DNA from: Micromussa lordhowensis
Lineage: Eukaryota > Cnidaria > Anthozoa > Scleractinia > Lobophylliidae
DNA length: 64,000 bases
Direction: 5' to 3'
NCBI GenBank assembly: GCA_964020085.1
Contig: OZ026606.1
Span: 10,740,797 to 10,804,796 of the forward strand
Shown here: positions 59,876 to 64,000 of the stretch, one piece after another
Layout of the letters: the number at the start of each line of letters is the position of its first letter
Numbering within the stretch: position 1 is the first letter of the stretch
Program-made: the position numbers and the translations under genes
The notes under the pieces: model-generated
What the model saw: the letters and a program-made list of their open reading frames with translations, nothing else
Told to the model about the DNA's origin: nothing
Databases searched by the model: none

Positions 59876-62800
59876 TATTATTATGGGGTTGAGTCTTTCC
59901 AAGGGAGCCTGCGAACAAGCAGGCGAAAGAGCAGCCAAAGAAACCACCTCAGTACTGAAAACTACATAATGTACGCCTATGGCTAGTTCGGCATTTTCTT
60001 TTCGAAAATTCCTTCATGATAGGAATAAACTTTGCTGTGATCATGTATCAGTCAGAATGGCTTTCGGAAAAACATTCGATTGCAGGTCTCTTATTATAAA
60101 TTACTCATCATTCGTATTTTTACTCGCCTTACGGACTCGTCATGAAAATATCCAGCAATACTGCACACTAAAATGCCTAACAAGACATTAGTATTTCTTG
60201 CTTTGAAATAGTTACCAGGACTATGTCGCTGAAATGCTTGAGGGAGACTGTGTTGTGCACCATGCCCCTTGGGCTGGAGACGGAGGGAGCCTGGACACGC
60301 GCTATATACTTCAGTGTCTGCCACTACTTCTATCCTCGAGCGTTTACGAACCCGTTCATTATGACGCCATCATTTTCAACGCTGGACTTCATGATGTCGA
60401 CTGTTGCAATTTTTCAAAAGAGGTAAATAAGGCCTGAGGTAGCAACATAACTGTATTCGCCGGTGTTTGAAAGTCTTTTTGGAAAGTTCCAAGACAAGTA
60501 AGATTTCTTTTAAAATAAATGACCAAACAATATTTCTTCGATGAAAATAAGAGTCAGAATAAAACAATTATAGTGACATTACACTTTAGTAAATCATTCT
60601 CAGCTCCGACTATTGCATTTCTAGCTTTTTGATTGGCTAATAAACTCCGATTATGAGCCAATAGTCGGAGTTTTACGTCATGTGGAAAATAGTGCGCCAA
60701 GTTTAAAAATTTTCCGCACGAACGTTTAAGCTTCAGCCTTCTATAATGGCCGAAATAAAAATCAGCGGCAAAACCTAGTTTGACAATTTACTAAAACAAC
60801 TATTCCATTCGCCCTTTTATCACTTCATATCCAACTCGGGCTCATGGAATAATTGTTATATAGTTACTGTTGACAGGTTTTCGAACTGAGCCCAGTTCGG
60901 TTTACAGATGACTCCTACGAGAGTTCTGCTTTCGTCGTTCTTCGTAGTATTCTCGAGTTGAGAGTAGATTTCAGAGTACCAGCACCCGATCCAGGACTAA
61001 AACGATCTGCTTAACTTTTTCAAGAACTGCCCCACTTTACCTGCCCTGCCTTATCGTCCATTACAACCGTGACTAATGTCATTGTGTATCTGTCAGTTGC
61101 TATATGCAGACTCTAACCAATCAAGAGAAGATCAAGGGTATTAAAGATAGTTAATCCCCCATATAGGCCTTGTTCCCAAGGAAATCTATCTCATGTTATT
61201 TTTAGACAAATCCCGGCATCAAAAATCCCCTTAGTTTCTATAAATAGCCAATTGCCGGTTTTCACATAACGTCACTAAAATTCAAAATTCAAAACTATTG
61301 ATCCTCCTGATATTTTACTTTCATGATGTATAAGAGCAGCTGAAAACTAATATTCGTAAACATTTTTGCTCAGAATGGGTTCTTGGTTTTGTGAATTTCT
61401 TGAGCTTTCGCGTGACGCGACATTTACATGACGGCCGTGTTGGTTAAAAAGTGACTTATTTCAGGACTTATTTCAGGGAATTTGGCTATCTGAACAGCTC
61501 TTGTATTAGAAAAAGTATTATTTTAATGTTTTTGAGTTCCTCGAAAGATACATTCACGCTTTTGTAGCAAACTGAACTCAGTGACAGATGTTTCTGTTGG
61601 TTTCAGGCCGCCATGTTGGTGCCCATCCGGATGGGAATCAACTCAGGCCGCCATGTTGGTGCTCATCCGGTGGGCACCAACATGGCTTCTTTGTACAAAT
61701 CTCTATAAATTTGGTTAAAAAGTTTCTCCGCATACCTTGCATAAGAAAAATTATTGTGACCTGAATCTTGGCGAGAGTCTTTGTATACTTACCTTCTTTC
61801 TTTTCTCAGATTCTGGACTTAATCTATTGAACGGTTTTGATTTTTATTTTGAATGGCGTGACACTGAAAACCAGCAATCCTGTGATGCGAATTTTACTCA
61901 GCGGACAGACAGACCATGCGAATTTTCAATCGTGAAACTGAACGGAACACACAACTGCACTAAGCCCATGACATTGTCCGAGAGGCGACTGGGTACCATT
62001 TTACCTTGAGAATAAGGCCTATTAGGGGATCAACTCTCTCTCTTCATCCACTCTTGTTGTAATTCAACTCATCATGAGTTAGTTTGAGCGTTCTTATTTT
62101 TGTTCACAGTACGTTCCTCTCAAGGATTACGCTAAAAATCTAAAGAAAATCAAGAAAACGTTGTTGAAAACAGGTGCTGCGCTGGCTTTTGCGACTTCTA
62201 CACCCATTCCATATAACAAAACTCTTAATAAGAGGGTCGTGCAGTACAACAAGGCCGCCAAAAAGTAAGCTTTTCGTAAAAAGGTTGTTAAAAATATGTT
62301 AACCGTAAGTGCTAAATATGTTATCTTTCCTGTTAGTATGAGTATACTGTCAGGCAGATATTTCAGATACGACATGTTACTCGTTCCCAGTCTTATCTTC
62401 GGTTTTTAACTTGGTTCTCACAAGGGACCGTGTTAAAGGTTTTATATCGGGCTTATCATCAACCCGTATCAACCCGTATCAACTGATATCGATACTGATA
62501 CAGGTACTGATACTGGAACGTAGTGGTGCTTAATTTACACGAACGGTGTAGCGATATGGCAAGACACACGCACTTGCTCTTGCAATATGTCTGGTAGCGT
62601 TGTTAAGCTTGCATGCATGCGTCGCCCCTGTAGAGCATGATAGCACAAAACTGATCCATTGTGAAACCTCTCGACGGCCTCTTAAGGCTGTTTGATACAT
62701 ACATTGTGCAAGTCAAGTGTGTACATGTAAGCGCAATTGCAATTGCTGAAAAGGTATTGGCACACACATTGTTCATGGGCAGGTGTGTTTATGCCACCTG

Positions 62801-63950
62801 CGCGTCAGTTTAGTAAGCTTACATTGCGTACAGTATGGTCGCAAGAAGAGAATATGAGTGGCAGAAGTAATTCATGTATAAATCCTTTCCTACACGTAAT
62901 TATGACACATAAGAAAGTTGTACCGTCCCTGTGACTGGTTTGTACGCGTGCGGTTGACATTCAATGATTCAATCTTTCCTGTAATTTTTATTTTCTGCAT
63001 GTGCGGCACAGAATTATGACAGATGGTGAGGCGATCAAGGTTATTGATCTTTACAAGGTTATCAAGAATAGATGTGATGAACTCGGTACACGGTGTGGCA
63101 TATTTCTAGAAGACCAGCCAAATGTGGTATGTTATCAAGTCTTATTAGCAGATTGCTTTTGTTTGTAGTAAAAGACTTTCACGATAGCAAGATCTATTCA
63201 TGTAAAAAAAAACAAAAAACAAACAAACAAACGCAAAAGCTGTACTAGCCTTAAAAAATATTTATTCTAGGCGCAGAACTAACGTCTAAAAGGGACAGTT
63301 TTTCCGAGTACCTCCAAGTACAAAAAATGTTGCTAAAACTTGCACTGCTTGAGATATTACAAGGGAATTTCAACATGTCATGTTATTACCTTCACAGCAT
63401 CTCAAAGGAAACGGTTACTGGTCTTTGGCTAAGGAAATTACTCATACATTCAACAGACTCTTAGAACAAGCAAAGACAAGAAGGCAACGAGGTATCTAAT
63501 TGCTAGTTATTGCCAAAGCTTAATTTTCAACTTTCTGAATAAATAGCAAAACTTGAAAACATCCACTTTTTGACTTTGACAGAATTCAAGCAAGAAAAAA
63601 CTCCACATGGTTCACTTTACTGCCAGCCAAAAACTCACAAACATAAACAGGAAGTAAGCAGCTTGACAGGTTGCCCTGACAACACAACTTGCTGCCTCAA
63701 CGAGTATTCCCATTCTTTTATTGGCTGCTGCTTGTTAAAGGATGCAATGGATTGTGGGGACAGTTGGCACTGTTGCCCCAAGGGAACTGTTTGTGATCCT
63801 GGCTGCACCGGAAGAGCTTGTGTATGTCGCAAGGCACCTTGGGAATCAAAAGCGTCAAGAGCTACCTTTTCTATTTTGATGAAAACGCTAAATGTGTTCT
63901 GGAACAAGATAGCTGCGAAATATCCATCATTTGAGAAGTCATCATCATAA
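57014..63950 (+). CDS. Secreted SGNH/GDSL-type hydrolase with C-terminal granulin-like module
   Basis: Coding exons: 57014-57146 (leader), 57599-57901, 58026-58065, 59093-59227, 60212-60422, 62110-62264, 63012-63126, 63398-63491, 63583-63950 (stop TAA). Total 517 residues and every phase joins. SGNH blocks: I, KKCLIMGDSISIGY (Ser near residue 200); II, WAGDGGS; III, FNAGLHD; V, HLKGNGYWSLA (His 365). A central strand reads TGAALAFATSTPIPYN. The last exon holds a 12-cysteine granulin-like segment, about residues 426-477: CPDNTTCC, GCC, DCGDSWHCCPKGTVC. Residues 45-145 are charged and helical with no family recognised. SGNH enzymes cleave ester bonds of lipids or acyl groups on sugars; the substrate here is unknown. 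The leader MRRDNGKCLTPHTLGSAVKH then a core LLVLTVLIVKLEHVSA is the least certain exon. An alternative leader is 57411-57492 (MCFLFLLQYCNSIL), also phase 1. Confidence 0.8.
58128..58236. mobile_element. Hairpin MITE, AATTATCCTGC ends
   Basis: AATTATCCTGCGAAATCGCG CGGAATATCGTCTGAT pairs with ATCAGACGATATTCCGCGAG ATTGAGCAGGATAATT. The apex GCCGACGAGGCCGTAGGCCG is GC-rich, like the elements at 16870 and 27774. In an SGNH-gene intron. Confidence 0.8.
59093..59227 (+). CDS. SGNH block I exon
   Basis: 135 nt. Encodes LLDLIPSNATTATRICRPGP then YHRTSRSHKTAEKKCLIMGDSISIG. The hydrophobic strand followed by GDSIS is the nucleophile elbow of the SGNH fold. It joins directly in frame to the exon at 60212, giving GDSISIGYQDYVAEMLEGD. 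Confidence 0.85.
59838..59884. repeat. (ATT)n microsatellite
   Basis: A run of ATT trinucleotides with one ACT interruption, in the SGNH-gene intron between exons 59093-59227 and 60212-60422. Confidence 0.9.
60212..60422 (+). CDS. SGNH blocks II and III exon
   Basis: 211 nt. Contains HHAPWAGDGGSLDTRYILQC and HYDAIIFNAGLHDVDCCNFS, carrying the oxyanion-hole glycine and the FNxGxHD asparagine expected in SGNH hydrolases. Acceptor is TTTGAAATAG and donor GTAAAT; exit phase 0. Confidence 0.85.
60820..60862. repeat. Half-copy of the 16.9 kb hairpin MITE
   Basis: TTCATATCCAACTCGGGCTC ATGGAATAATTGTTAT matches only the right arm of the element at 16870-16985. Confidence 0.6.
61605..61690. repeat. 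GGCCGCCATGTTGGTG short repeats
   Basis: CAGGCCGCCATGTTGGTGC occurs twice, followed by the inverse GGGCACCAACATGGC. A small decayed MITE in an SGNH-gene intron. Confidence 0.6.
63583..63950 (+). CDS. Granulin-like terminal exon
   Basis: 368 nt, entering in phase 1. After a basic linker (PKTHKHKQE), the segment CPDNTTCCLNEYSHSFIGCC followed by LLKDAMDCGDSWHCCPKGTV and C...C...CVC shows the paired-cysteine ladder of granulins. One usual CC pair (AVCC in typical members) reads MDC here. The C-terminal 39 residues are basic, then aromatic (TLNVFWNKIAAKYPSFEK). Confidence 0.8.
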
Positions 63951-64000
63951 AAGCGCTTGTGCTGCTAAATGGCGTACATGTAAGTGGATAGGTTGCCTTC

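Noticed and set aside
59884..59969. Short frame MGLSLSKGACEQAGERAAKE after the ATT microsatellite
   Set aside because: Interrupts a clean SGNH intron and has no acceptor or phase match. Probably repeat-derived.
1..64000. CRISPR arrays, bacterial operons, ribosome binding sites or rRNA
   Set aside because: None seen. All supported genes are spliced eukaryotic genes and the repeats are inverted-end elements, SINE-like units or microsatellites.

Overview
This is a eukaryotic, AT-rich, intron-rich and repeat-dense window. The gene families, small single-repeat exons, phase-1 exon shuffling and abundant short inverted-repeat elements point to an anthozoan cnidarian, most likely a stony coral. That assignment is an inference from gene and repeat style, not from a marker sequence. 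No CRISPR array, operon or rRNA is present. All gene models were built by hand, by finding splice sites whose reading phases join exactly.

Layout. 1-10.4 kb: no gene recognised, mainly MITE-like hairpins and unassigned AT-rich DNA. 10.4-10.7 kb (-): a small candidate secreted protein or first exon. 33.3-11.5 kb (-): one large gene of 27 usable exons, encoding a signal peptide, LRR N-cap, 22 intact leucine-rich repeats (one per exon), a Cys-rich ephrin-receptor/GCC2-GCC3-like region and an 8-9 pass membrane domain carried in a single 1.6 kb exon. A 23rd LRR exon carries a 1-base insertion. A diverged second copy of the signal-peptide exon lies upstream at 35.5 kb. 36-44.5 kb: mobile-element territory, with a TTAA-flanked element, a broken Crypton-like recombinase fragment, and a nested stack of inverted-repeat elements with a hexanucleotide microsatellite.

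40.9-64 kb (+): three tandem genes for predicted secreted proteins. Each model begins with a signal-peptide exon ending in phase 1. (i) A 92-residue alanine-rich helical protein. (ii) A 228-residue protein with three LDL-receptor class A modules and an alanine-rich helical tail. (iii) A 517-residue protein with a helical N-terminal region, a complete SGNH/GDSL-type hydrolase domain and a C-terminal granulin-like cysteine module.

How the parts may relate. The minus gene looks like a diversity-prone cell-surface receptor: symmetrical one-LRR exons, a recent two-exon duplication, a decaying exon and a duplicated leader exon. The three plus-strand genes look like extracellular products assembled by exon shuffling. 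The alanine-rich tail shared by genes (i) and (ii) and the SGNH-granulin fusion are the best candidates for something little described. Functional links between the two groups are not shown by the sequence.
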